Part shown: positions 9,317-17,067 of the stretch, in pieces
Layout: each line of letters starts with the position of its first letter
Position numbering within the stretch: position 1 is the first letter of the stretch
NCBI RefSeq assembly: GCF_002917105.1
Contig: NZ_PQFZ01000008.1
Location: 176,943 to 240,942, forward strand
Origin: Allobosea psychrotolerans
GTDB taxonomy: Bacteria > Pseudomonadota > Alphaproteobacteria > Rhizobiales > Beijerinckiaceae
Length of the DNA: 64,000 bases
Direction of reading: 5' to 3'
Translations under genes and position numbers: made by a program
The notes under the pieces: model-generated
The model's input: only the letters and a program-made list of their open reading frames with translations
Databases searched by the model: none
Told to the model about the DNA's origin: nothing

Positions 9317-10351
9317 TCACGCCACCTGCGGCCGCCAGGCGATGACGCCTTCCGTCCGCGCCCGCACCTCGGGCGAGGCCAGGCAGGTCGCAACGGCTTC
9401 AAAGCCCGGCGCGCCGGGATAGGGGGCGACGCGGCTCGGCGGGCTGTGATTGGCTGGGCAGAGGATGATCGCCTCGTCGGGGCCGATAGCGGCAAGATCC
9501 AGGATCGCGCAGGAGCGCGTGAGCAGGAAGAGCGGCCTCCCGCTCGGGCCACGGCGGCGCAGATGGGCGATCACGGCCTCCTGCGTGGCCTGGTCCAGCC
9601 CCTGTTCGATCATATCGACGACCAGCACGGAGGGGCCCTCGGCTTCCAGCCCGGCGAGCAGGGCGATGAGCTCGTCCGACGCCAGGGCGCCATCCTCGGC
9701 GAGCCAGGCCAGGGCCTGGTCGACCCGCGCCTTCAGGGCGAGGTCGGCGTCCAGCCGGGCGCGGGCCGCCGCGCCACCATCAGCTAAGCGATCCAGGCCG
9801 AGGAAGGCAGCGCCGGGCAAGGTCTCGGCCAGGCGCAGGGCCAATCGCGTCTTGCCGCTGCCCAGCGGCCCGATGATGTAGTTCAGCGGCCGGATGTCGC
9901 GCAATTCGAAGCGCTCTCCGCCCCAGGGCCAGGGCAGGGCGAAGGCGACGTCGCGCTCTGGAGCCGGCCCCAGCAGGCGCGCGAGCTCTCCGTCGGCCGG
10001 CGCCTTGCCCCGGGCGAGGTCACCGCGCAGCTCGCGGACCCTCGCGATCGCCCCAGCGAGCTGGCGGATCCGGTCTTCGAGCGTTGCCTGATGCGCGGCG
10101 AGCGCCGGCTCCAGGCCCTGCGGGTCGCCGCCCAGCACCCGCGCCACCTGGGCAAGGCTGAGGCCGAGCTTGCGCAGGGCCGCGATCTCGGTGGCGCGAG
10201 CCATCTGATCGGGGCCATAGGCCCGCCAGCCGGCGACGCTGCGGATGGGAGAGAGCAGGCCGCGCTGCTCGTAGAGCCGCAGGGCTTTAGTCGAGACGCC
10301 GAGCCGCCCTGCGGCTTCGGAGGCGGAGAAGAATGGGGTGGAAGCGCTCAC
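9317..10351 (-). CDS. MerR-type HTH protein fused to a P-loop ATPase
   Basis: A 344-residue two-part protein. Residues about 7–75 form a MerR-type winged helix (SASEAAGRLGVSTKALRLYEQRGLL), followed by the coiled linker to about 115. Residues about 145–300 form a P-loop domain with Walker A GPLGSGKT at 161–168, a Walker-B-like strand SVLVVDM at 241–247 and then LFLLTRS near 274. The ATPase resembles AAA-type ABC-like domains but lacks a clear ABC signature. No cysteine pattern of metal-sensing MerR proteins is seen. It probably acts as a DNA-binding regulator gated by nucleotide; the signal is unknown. Confidence 0.85.
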   Translation of the reverse strand: MSASTPFFSASEAAGRLGVSTKALRLYEQRGLLSPIRSVAGWRAYGPDQMARATEIAALRKLGLSLAQVARVLGGDPQGLEPALAAHQATLEDRIRQLAGAIARVRELRGDLARGKAPADGELARLLGPAPERDVAFALPWPWGGERFELRDIRPLNYIIGPLGSGKTRLALRLAETLPGAAFLGLDRLADGGAAARARLDADLALKARVDQALAWLAEDGALASDELIALLAGLEAEGPSVLVVDMIEQGLDQATQEAVIAHLRRRGPSGRPLFLLTRSCAILDLAAIGPDEAIILCPANHSPPSRVAPYPGAPGFEAVATCLASPEVRARTEGVIAWRPQVA

Positions 10352-10494
10352 GAATCACCTCGCTGTTGCCGAGAGCCATGCTTATCGAGGCGGCCCCAGG
10401 GGCCAGGTCAACCGTCGGTGGCGCTTGTGACTGCCGTCGGCGCTCCCTAAAGATCGTAGCCTCGCGAGGTCTTGGATTCCGGAGCATCCGCCAG

Positions 10495-11631
10495 GTGACG
10501 ATATCGACAGAAAGCTATGTGCCGCCATCGGATGGCGACGCCTGGGACAGCCTTTCGCCGGCGCAGGCCGGTTTCGACGCTGTCGGGCTCGCGGCTGCCG
10601 TCGATTTCGCCAGGGCGCATGAGAGCTCCTGGCCGCGCAGCCTGTATTATCCCGATGGGCGCTATGTCGGCCTGGTCGAATGGAACGAGAGCGGACCCTG
10701 GAGCGAGATCGTCGGTCCCGTCCGCGAGCGCGGCGGGCCGGCCGGGCTGATCGTCAAGGGCGGCCGCATCGTTGCCGAATGGGGCGACACGGCGCGCACC
10801 GACATGACCTTCTCCATCGCCAAGAGCTATATCGCGATCCTGGCGGGGCTTGCGGTTGCTGACGGGCTGATCGGCGATGTCGACGAGCCCGTAGTGAAGA
10901 CCGTCGCCGGCCCATGGTTCGAGAGCGCGCATAACCGAGCCATCAGCTGGCGCCACCTGTTGCAGCAATCGAGCGAGTGGCAGGGCGAGATTTTTGGCAA
11001 ATCCGACCAGGTCGACCATAACCGCCAGATCGGGCCCGGCGCCGACAACAGCCGCAAGGGCGAGAAGCGCGCGCTCCAGCCGCCCGGCAGCTATTACGAA
11101 TACAACGACGTCAGGGTCAATCTGCTGGCCTATTGCCTGCTGCAGCGCTTCCGCCGGCCGCTGCCGGAGGTGCTGCGCGAGCGCATCATGGACCCGATCG
11201 GGGCCTCGCAGGACTGGCGCTGGCAGGGCTATGACAACGCCTTCGTCGAGATCGACGAGCGCCGGGTCCAGTCCGTGCCCGGCGGCGGCCATTGGGGCGG
11301 CGGGCTCTTCATCGGCGCGCGCGACCATGCCCGGGTCGGCCTGCTGGTGGCGCGCGGCGGCGTGTGGGGCGGCCGCGAACTGCTGTCGCCGGCCTGGATC
11401 GAGGCGATGCTCACGCCCTCGCCGACGCTCGCCAATTACGGCTATCTCTGGTGGCTGAACCGGGGTGCGACCGCCAGGCCGAATGTGTCGGAGACAGCGG
11501 TCTTCGCGCTCGGCGCCGGAGTCAACGCGATCTGGCTCGACCCGGCGCAGGATCTCGTCGCGGTGCTGCGCTGGATCGACAAGACGGCGCTCGACGGCTT
11601 CGTCGACCGCCTCATCGCCGCGATCCGCTGA
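10495..11631 (+). CDS. Serine hydrolase, beta-lactamase/class C fold
   Basis: A 378-residue protein of the penicillin-binding-like serine hydrolase family (COG1680). The nucleophile motif SIAK is at residues 107–110 and a Tyr/Asn-containing segment EYNDVRVN about 95 residues later stands where the YxN motif normally is. The end contains LWWLNRG and a GAGVNAIW strand. No signal peptide is visible, so it is probably cytosolic; many such proteins are esterases or peptidases rather than antibiotic resistance enzymes. The GTG at 10495 has GGAG ten bases upstream; upstream extension overlaps the promoter side of the divergent MerR gene. Confidence 0.85.
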   Translation: MTISTESYVPPSDGDAWDSLSPAQAGFDAVGLAAAVDFARAHESSWPRSLYYPDGRYVGLVEWNESGPWSEIVGPVRERGGPAGLIVKGGRIVAEWGDTARTDMTFSIAKSYIAILAGLAVADGLIGDVDEPVVKTVAGPWFESAHNRAISWRHLLQQSSEWQGEIFGKSDQVDHNRQIGPGADNSRKGEKRALQPPGSYYEYNDVRVNLLAYCLLQRFRRPLPEVLRERIMDPIGASQDWRWQGYDNAFVEIDERRVQSVPGGGHWGGGLFIGARDHARVGLLVARGGVWGGRELLSPAWIEAMLTPSPTLANYGYLWWLNRGATARPNVSETAVFALGAGVNAIWLDPAQDLVAVLRWIDKTALDGFVDRLIAAIR

Positions 11632-11642
11632 GCGGGCCAACT

Positions 11643-11702
11643 AGAGCGGTTTTGAGGCGTTTTCGGGCGAACCGGTATCCACTTCGCTCGAAAACGCTCT
11701 GA
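11643..11702. repeat. Intergenic repeat with GAAGTGGNTACCGG core
   Basis: An imperfect palindrome from AGAGCGGTTTTGAGGCG to GAAAACGCTCT. On the minus strand it reads AGAGCGTTTTCGAGCGAAG followed by TGGATACCGG. This matches the element at 16954–16992, a sort of repeat I recall as common in Hyphomicrobiales intergenic DNA. Confidence 0.7.
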
Positions 11703-11717
11703 TCGAGGTTTTTCGGC

Positions 11718-12539
11718 ATGGACCAGTCTTCACGGCGTTTCGGTCGCTACGATATCACCATCCTGCACGATGGCGTTTTCCAGGCCCCGGCGGATGTCCT
11801 GATCCATGCGGGAGGCGACGAGGCGCGAAAGCAGGCGCTCGCAGGCTGGGGCAAATCCGCGATCAGCGTCGATGTGAACTGCTTCCTGCTGCGGGACGAT
11901 ACGGGGGTCACCCTCGTCGATGCCGGAACAGGCGCCTCCTGGGGCGATGCCTTCGGCCATGCCCGCGCGGCGCTCGAAGCTACGGGCGTGACGCCTGCCC
12001 AGGTCCAGCGCGTCCTGATCAGCCATCTCCATGGCGATCACGCGCTGGGTCTCTTCGACGGGGAGGCGCCCTATTTCCCGCAGGCCGAGATCTGGGTTCC
12101 GCAGGTCGAGCTCGCCTTCTTCACCGACGAGCAGGCGCGCGAATCGCTGCCGGCGTCACGGCGGAGCGGCTTCGTGATCGCTGCGAAGCTGCAAAGCCTC
12201 TATGGCGGCCGCATCCGCAGCTTCGGCGAAGGCGAGATCCTGCCGGGCATCGCCGCGCGCACCTTGCCGGGACACACGCCAGGCCATACCGGCTTCATCG
12301 TGCAGGATGCGCAGCACAGCCTGCTGCTCTGGGGCGATCTCGTGCATGTCGAGGATCTCCAGCCCGAAGATCCGGATGTCGGGCTCGTCTATGATCTCGA
12401 TCCGGCAGCGGCCGTGCGCAGCCGCCACATCATCCTGAAGGAGGCGGCCCGAGACGGCTGGGTCGTCTCGGGAGGGCATATAACCGGCTTCCAGCGGTTG
12501 GAGGCGGTTGGAGACAGCTATCGGCTCGTGCCGGCCTGA
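11718..12539 (+). CDS. MBL-fold metallo-hydrolase
   Basis: A 273-residue metallo-beta-lactamase-fold protein. The dinuclear metal motif is HLHGDH (His103, His105, Asp107, His108), with a downstream GHTPGHTGF and WGDLVHVEDL giving further ligands. Such proteins hydrolyse lactones, thioesters or other esters; the substrate cannot be named. No signal peptide is seen. It follows the serine hydrolase and an intergenic repeat. Confidence 0.9.
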   Translation: MDQSSRRFGRYDITILHDGVFQAPADVLIHAGGDEARKQALAGWGKSAISVDVNCFLLRDDTGVTLVDAGTGASWGDAFGHARAALEATGVTPAQVQRVLISHLHGDHALGLFDGEAPYFPQAEIWVPQVELAFFTDEQARESLPASRRSGFVIAAKLQSLYGGRIRSFGEGEILPGIAARTLPGHTPGHTGFIVQDAQHSLLLWGDLVHVEDLQPEDPDVGLVYDLDPAAAVRSRHIILKEAARDGWVVSGGHITGFQRLEAVGDSYRLVPA

Positions 12540-12658
12540 GCCCGAGGGCATCCCTGGCTTGAATCGACCGCTGGTTTCTTGCGGGCGGCCGCGCTTGCCG
12601 CGACGCGCGCCAGCGCGGCATAATCAAAAACCTCAACCCCGACGATGGTCCCGCTTCA

Positions 12659-13609
12659 TTGCCAGCCGACACGCCTGTTCCGCGCGCCCAGAGGCCGACT
12701 TTCCTCGACTGCGAAGCCGTCGCCGTCGATGCCGTGCCGCGAGGCGCGGTCGCCGTGGTCGGCCTTCCCGGTGCGACGCCCTATGCCGGGAATGGCGCCC
12801 ATAGTGCGGGCGCGCCGGCGGCGATCCGGGCAGCGAGCGCACGGCATGCCGCCCGCCGCACGCATTACGATTTCGATCTGGGCGCTCCGCTGATGACGTC
12901 CGACACGGTTCTGGTCGATTGCGGCGATCTCGCCTTTGACGAAACCGATTTCGGCGGCAATCGCGTGAGGATCGAGGCGGCTTTTTCGACGCTGCTGGGC
13001 CGTGGCGCGCGGCCTCTTCTGCTGGGTGGCGACGACAGCGTCCAGATTCCTGCGCTGCGCGCCTTTGCTGCGCATGGCAAGGTCACGCTGCTGCAGATCG
13101 ATGCGCATATCGACTGGCGCGACGAAGTCGAGGGCGAGCGCTTCGGGCCCTCGAGCACGATGCGACGGGCCTCCGAAATGGCAGGTGTCGGGGCGATCGT
13201 TCAGGTCGGTGCCCGGGGTATCGGCAGCGCCCGGGAAGCGGATGTGGCAGATGCCGTCGCGGCGGGAGCACGACTGGTCGATATGCGCATGCTGCGCGCC
13301 AAGGGGCTCGCTTATGCCGCCCAACAGGTGCCGGAGGGCCAGCCGGTCGTCGTGTGTTGCGATGTCGATGGGCTGGACCCCACGGTAGTTCCCGGCGTCG
13401 TCGGCCGGGCTCCGGGCGGGCTCGGCTATGGCGATATCGTGGAGCTCTTGCACGGTGTGGCCGTCCGCGCGCCGATCATCGGCTTCAACCTTGTCGAATT
13501 CACCCCTCAGCACGATCTCGGCGACCTCGGAGCCAGGACCGTCTGCCGCCTCGCAATGCTGGGGGCGGGCTTTCTGGCTATGAGCGAGCGGGCAGGATCG
13601 CAGCGGTGA
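12659..13609 (+). CDS. Arginase/agmatinase-family ureohydrolase
   Basis: A 316-residue ureohydrolase-fold protein. Metal-binding segments are GGDDS (residues 123–127), DAHID (148–152) and DVDGLDP (235–241). In arginases and agmatinases the first is usually GGDHS with His as a manganese ligand; here Asp126 stands in that place. The family hydrolyses guanidino compounds to urea and an amine; the substrate is not evident. The start is a TTG at 12659, the best in-frame start before the conserved part; a later start is possible. Confidence 0.85.
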   Translation: MPADTPVPRAQRPTFLDCEAVAVDAVPRGAVAVVGLPGATPYAGNGAHSAGAPAAIRAASARHAARRTHYDFDLGAPLMTSDTVLVDCGDLAFDETDFGGNRVRIEAAFSTLLGRGARPLLLGGDDSVQIPALRAFAAHGKVTLLQIDAHIDWRDEVEGERFGPSSTMRRASEMAGVGAIVQVGARGIGSAREADVADAVAAGARLVDMRMLRAKGLAYAAQQVPEGQPVVVCCDVDGLDPTVVPGVVGRAPGGLGYGDIVELLHGVAVRAPIIGFNLVEFTPQHDLGDLGARTVCRLAMLGAGFLAMSERAGSQR

Positions 13610-13678
13610 CAGGCGGCTGTTGCGCCATGCACGGCCCAGGCGTCACACAGGTCGCGCCAAGGCGATTGTGCTGCGCCG

Positions 13679-13786
13679 TTACAGCGCGTGCTTCAGAATC
13701 TCCGCCGCCGCCCCGGCGAGGATGAGCGCCAGCGTCGTCGTGAGCGCCTCGGCGGGTGCGCCAATGCCGTCACGGAGACCGTAGAG
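13679..13786 (-). pseudogene. Possible remnant of a membrane-protein gene tail
   Basis: A minus-strand stretch of about 35 codons between two stops with no start codon. It reads as a hydrophobic, helix-like tail (TTTLALILAGAAAEILKHAL before the stop). It looks like the C-terminal end of a membrane protein whose front has been lost. Chance reading in GC-rich DNA is possible. Confidence 0.3.
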
Positions 13787-13801
13787 CTACTGCCTGAACT
13801 C

Positions 13802-13864
13802 GGAACCTCCCGGCCATTCCAGGCTCGATCCTTCAGATCGCCCCGGAATGGTGGTGTGGTTTCC
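13802..13864. repeat. Short decayed copy of the GGAACCAC-ended element
   Basis: Starts GGAACCTCCCGGCCATTCC and ends GGAATGGTGGTGTGGTTTCC. These ends match the consensus terminal repeat GGAACCACGCCGTCATTCC in inverted orientation with a few changes. The core is short (about 25 bases). Confidence 0.6.
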
Positions 13865-13874
13865 GTCTGAGGTC

Positions 13875-14597
13875 TTAGGCCATGTATTGCCCGCCATTGA
13901 CCGCGAAGGTCGCGCCCGTCGCGAAGGCGCCGTTGTCGGAGGCGAGGAAGACGACCATCTGGGCGATTTCCTCCGGCTTGCCGAGACGGCCGACCGGGAT
14001 GCCGGCGACGACGCGCTTCAGCGCTTCCTCGGGCATCGCCGCGACCATGTCGGTGCCGATATAGCCCGGCGTGATCGCGTTGACGGTGATGCCCTTATTG
14101 GCGTTCTCCTGGGCCAGCGCCTTGACGAAGCCGATATCGCCGGCCTTGGCGGCGGAGTAGTTGACCTGGCCCATCTGGCCCTTCTGGCCGTTGATCGAGG
14201 AGATCACGATGATGCGGCCGAAATTGCGGGCGCGCATGCCCTCGATCACGGGACGCGTCATGTTGAAGAGCGAATCGAGATTGGTGCGGATGACGGCCGA
14301 CCACTGGTCCTTGGTCATCTTGTGGAAGAAGCCGTCGCGGGTGATGCCGGCATTGTTGACCAGGATGTCGACCGGCCCGATATCGGCCTCGACCTTGGCG
14401 ATGCCCGCAGCGCAGGCGTCATAATCGCCGACATCCCATTTATAAACGGGGATGCCGGTCTCGGCCTGGAACTTGGCGGCAGCCTCGTCATTGCCGGCAT
14501 AGCTCGCCGCGACCTTGTGGCCGGCTTCCTTCAAGGCCTTGCTGATCGCAGCGCCGATGCCGCGCGTGCCCCCTGTGACCAAAGCGACCTTCGACAT
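13875..14597 (-). CDS. phaB: Acetoacetyl-CoA reductase
   Basis: A 240-residue short-chain dehydrogenase that reduces acetoacetyl-CoA to (R)-3-hydroxybutyryl-CoA with NADPH, the second step of polyhydroxybutyrate synthesis. The cofactor motif TGGTRGIG is at residues 8–15, and the catalytic set is Ser134, Tyr147 and Lys151. INGQKGQMGQVNYSAAKAG is characteristic of PhaB. The ATG at 14597 is chosen, with a strong GGGAGGAG ribosome site. It lies downstream of phaA and a DUF1737 gene on the same strand. Confidence 0.95.
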   Translation of the reverse strand: MSKVALVTGGTRGIGAAISKALKEAGHKVAASYAGNDEAAAKFQAETGIPVYKWDVGDYDACAAGIAKVEADIGPVDILVNNAGITRDGFFHKMTKDQWSAVIRTNLDSLFNMTRPVIEGMRARNFGRIIVISSINGQKGQMGQVNYSAAKAGDIGFVKALAQENANKGITVNAITPGYIGTDMVAAMPEEALKRVVAGIPVGRLGKPEEIAQMVVFLASDNGAFATGATFAVNGGQYMA

Positions 14598-14633
14598 TCC
14601 CGTCTCCTCCCTCATGGCGGCGTGAGCGCCGCG

Positions 14634-14849
14634 CTATTGTTCTGCAAGCTTCATGTCAGGCGAATAGGACCCGTCGATATCCTTGATGATCGCTTGCCCG
14701 CAGACCACGCGTCCTTGCGCTGCGTCAAAGGTCAGGGTGGGGTGCCCATAGAGCACCCAGCCCTGGCTCAGGGCCTCCGAGACCCGATGACAGAAGGCGG
14801 CGTCATCGGGCCCGGTGAGATAGCGGTAGAGCGTCGTCTGCCTTGCCAT
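14634..14849 (-). CDS. DUF1737 domain small protein
   Basis: A 71-residue cytosolic protein matching the DUF1737 pattern: [20 protein letters not shown], then GWVLYGHPT and a GQAIIK strand. Function unknown. It sits between phaA (10 bases away) and phaB, so it is very probably translated from the same transcript and may act with the polyhydroxyalkanoate enzymes. Confidence 0.85.
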   Translation of the reverse strand: MARQTTLYRYLTGPDDAAFCHRVSEALSQGWVLYGHPTLTFDAAQGRVVCGQAIIKDIDGSYSPDMKLAEQ

Positions 14850-14858
14850 GCGCAGGGC

Positions 14859-16037
14859 TCAGCGCTCGACTGCGAGCGCCACGCCCATGCCGCCGCCGAT
14901 GCAGAGTGTCGCCAAGCCCTTCTTGGCGTCGCGCTTGGCCATTTCGTGCAGCAGCGTCACCAGCACGCGCGCACCGGACGCGCCGATCGGATGGCCGATC
15001 GCGATCGCGCCGCCATTGACGTTGACGATGTCGGTGTTCCAGCCGAGGTCCTTGTTGACCGCCAGCGCCTGCGCCGCGAAGGCCTCGTTGGCCTCGACGA
15101 GGTCGAGATCACCGACACTCCAGCCGGCCCGTTCCAGCGCCTTGCGCGTCGCCGGAATCGGACCAGAGCCCATGATCGCCGGGTCGACGCCAGCGGTCGC
15201 CCAGGAGGCGATGCGGGCGAGCGGGGTCAGACCGCGCCTGGCGGCCTCCTTGGCGCTCATCAGCACGAGCGCGGCGGCGCCGTCATTGATGCCCGAGGCG
15301 TTGCCGGCGGTAACGGTGCCCTCCTTGGAGAAGGCGGGGCGCAGCTTGGCCATGGCTTCGATCGTCGCGCCATGGCGGGGATATTCGTCGTCGGAGACGA
15401 TGATGTCGCCCTTGCGGCCCGAGATGGTGAAGGGAACGATCTCGTCCTTGAAGCGCCCGGCTTTCTGGGCGGCCTCGGCCTTGTTCTGCGAGCCGACGGC
15501 GAACTTGTCCTGCTCTTCGCGGCTGATCTGCCATTTGGTCGCGACGTTCTCGGCGGTGGTGCCCATATGGTAGCCGTGGAAGGCGTCCCAGAGCCCGTCC
15601 TTGATCATCGTGTCGACGAACTTCATGTCGCCCATCTTGGTGCCGTTGCGCAGATGCGCGCCATGCTGCGACATCGACATCGATTCCTGGCCGCCGGCGA
15701 CGATGATGTCGGCATCGCCATTGACGATCTGCTGCAGGCCGATGGCCACGGCGCGCAGGCCGGAGCCGCAAAGCTGGTTGAGGCCCCAGGCGGTCGCCTC
15801 CTGCGGGATGCCGGCCGCCATCGCGGCCTGGCGGGCCGGGTTCTGGCCCTGACCGGCGGTCAGGATTTGACCCATGATGACCTCGTCGACCTCGGCCCCC
15901 TCGACCTTGGCGCGGGCGAGCGCTTCCTTGATCGCGGCGGCGCCGAGCTCATGGGCCGGAGTGTTGGCGAAGGCGCCGTTGAAGGCGCCGACGGCGGTGC
16001 GCGCTGCGCCGACGATGACGATGTCCGTATCAGCCAT
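14859..16037 (-). CDS. phaA: Acetyl-CoA acetyltransferase (beta-ketothiolase)
   Basis: A 392-residue thiolase that condenses two acetyl-CoA to acetoacetyl-CoA, the first step to polyhydroxybutyrate. The acyl-accepting Cys90 lies in [10 protein letters not shown]; the C-terminal half has the His motif [10 protein letters not shown] near 350 and the second cysteine in CIGGGMG near 380. Full family length. First gene of the phaA–DUF1737–phaB operon, divergent from phaR. Confidence 0.96.
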   Translation of the reverse strand: MADTDIVIVGAARTAVGAFNGAFANTPAHELGAAAIKEALARAKVEGAEVDEVIMGQILTAGQGQNPARQAAMAAGIPQEATAWGLNQLCGSGLRAVAIGLQQIVNGDADIIVAGGQESMSMSQHGAHLRNGTKMGDMKFVDTMIKDGLWDAFHGYHMGTTAENVATKWQISREEQDKFAVGSQNKAEAAQKAGRFKDEIVPFTISGRKGDIIVSDDEYPRHGATIEAMAKLRPAFSKEGTVTAGNASGINDGAAALVLMSAKEAARRGLTPLARIASWATAGVDPAIMGSGPIPATRKALERAGWSVGDLDLVEANEAFAAQALAVNKDLGWNTDIVNVNGGAIAIGHPIGASGARVLVTLLHEMAKRDAKKGLATLCIGGGMGVALAVER

Positions 16038-16348
16038 GGGAGAGATCCTCGCTGTTGTCGGGACGGTCCGCTCTCACGCCGGGCCGCCTGGTTCGTCAGG
16101 CACCTTCGAAGCCTGTCGCGCTTGCGTCAAGTCAGGCGAAAGGTGCGCTTGTCGGGATTCGACCGGTTCGTCACGCTCCGCCTGCTGCAAAGACGGGCAG
16201 AACAGTCATGCTTTAGTCTTGTTTTTGCGCTGCACGCTCAAAAAACTTGCGGCAAACCACTGAGCGGCTATCGTCAGGAGGAATTCGTTCCGTTTGGTCC
16301 GCTGCGGGTTTCGCGGCAGGAGCCGAACCAACGTCATGTAGGGTACTG
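16038..16348. promoter_or_regulatory. Divergent phaA/phaR control region
   Basis: A 311-base gap between the divergent phaA and phaR starts. It must hold both promoters. TTGC/GCAA-type words (CTGCTGCAAAG near 16182, TTGCGCTGCA near 16226 and CTTGCGGCAA near 16246) resemble the TGC/GCA-rich sites bound by PhaR in Paracoccus, but the match is loose and was judged by eye. No gene is seen in it. Confidence 0.45.
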
Positions 16349-16945
16349 ATGGCTAGCGAAAAAGAACCGACCGTCATCAAGAAGTACGCCAATCGGCGAC
16401 TCTACCATACAGGCACGAGCTCTTACGTAACGTTGGAGGATCTGGCCGGCCTCGTGCGCGGCGGAGAGGATTTCGTCGTCTATGACGCGAAGTCCGGCGA
16501 GGACATCACGCGCTCCGTCCTCGCTCAGATCATCTTCGACGAGGAGGCCAAGGATGGGCAGAACCTGCTGCCGATCGCCTTCCTGCGTCAGCTCATCCGC
16601 TTCTATGGCGACAGCATGCAGGCGCTGGTGCCGCGCTATCTCGAATTTTCGATGGACCATCTGACCAAGGACCAGGGGCAGTTCCGCGAGCAGATGACCA
16701 AGGCCTTCACGGGCGGGGCCTTCGGTACCGGTGCGATGGATGCGCTTCAGCAGCAGACGCGCGCCAATATGGCGCTGTTCACCGATGCCTTCCGCATGTT
16801 CAATCCCTTCGCTGCCGCCGCAGCCGCCGCCAAGGCGAAGGAGGAGGGCACTGCCGCCCCGGCCAAGGGCGATGATCTCGGCGACCTCAAGCGCGAGCTC
16901 GGCGAGATGCGCGAGCGCCTGGACAAGCTCACCAAGTCGAAGTGA
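16349..16945 (+). CDS. phaR: Polyhydroxyalkanoate synthesis repressor PhaR
   Basis: A 198-residue regulator. The N-terminal DNA-binding domain has KKYANRRLYHTGTSSYVTLE at about residues 9–28, followed by the PHB-accumulation regulatory domain (LLPIAFLRQLIRFYGDSMQ) and an alanine/lysine-rich C-terminal helix. PhaR senses polyhydroxybutyrate granules and represses phasin genes and itself. The ATG at 16349 begins the conserved part; longer starts have no support. Divergent from phaAB. Confidence 0.95.
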   Translation: MASEKEPTVIKKYANRRLYHTGTSSYVTLEDLAGLVRGGEDFVVYDAKSGEDITRSVLAQIIFDEEAKDGQNLLPIAFLRQLIRFYGDSMQALVPRYLEFSMDHLTKDQGQFREQMTKAFTGGAFGTGAMDALQQQTRANMALFTDAFRMFNPFAAAAAAAKAKEEGTAAPAKGDDLGDLKRELGEMRERLDKLTKSK

Positions 16946-16953
16946 GGCTGGCT

Positions 16954-16992
16954 TAGAGCATCGGCCCGAGAAGTGGGAACCGATTTCCGGGA
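16954..16992. repeat. Intergenic repeat with GAAGTGGGAACCG core
   Basis: Begins TTAGAGCATCGGCCCGAG, then AAGTGGGAACCGATTTCCGG. It is the same kind of element as 11643–11702 in the opposite orientation and lies just after phaR. Confidence 0.6.
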
Positions 16993-17013
16993 CATGCCAA
17001 TGCCAAGTCAAAG

Positions 17014-17060
17014 CCCTAAAGCATCAGACCGGATACGGTATCCGGTCTGATGCTTTAGGG
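17014..17060. terminator. 47-base perfect palindrome between convergent genes
   Basis: Two perfectly complementary 23-base arms around a single central G, beginning CCCTAAAGCATCAGACC and ending GGTCTGATGCTTTAGGG. It lies between convergent phaR (ends 16945) and the EAL gene (ends 17068) and could act as a two-way transcription stop, though no T-run follows either arm. It may also be a repeat element. Confidence 0.6.
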
Positions 17061-17067
17061 CCTGCGC

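Noticed and set aside
12508..12893. Small frames between the MBL and ureohydrolase genes
   Set aside because: Arg/Pro-rich translations in both strands without ribosome sites; shadows of neighbouring coding sequence.
13848..16349. Plus-strand frame of over 800 codons across phaB–phaA
   Set aside because: It is antisense to three certain genes and its His/Arg/Asp/Gly-rich translation is typical of a shadow frame.
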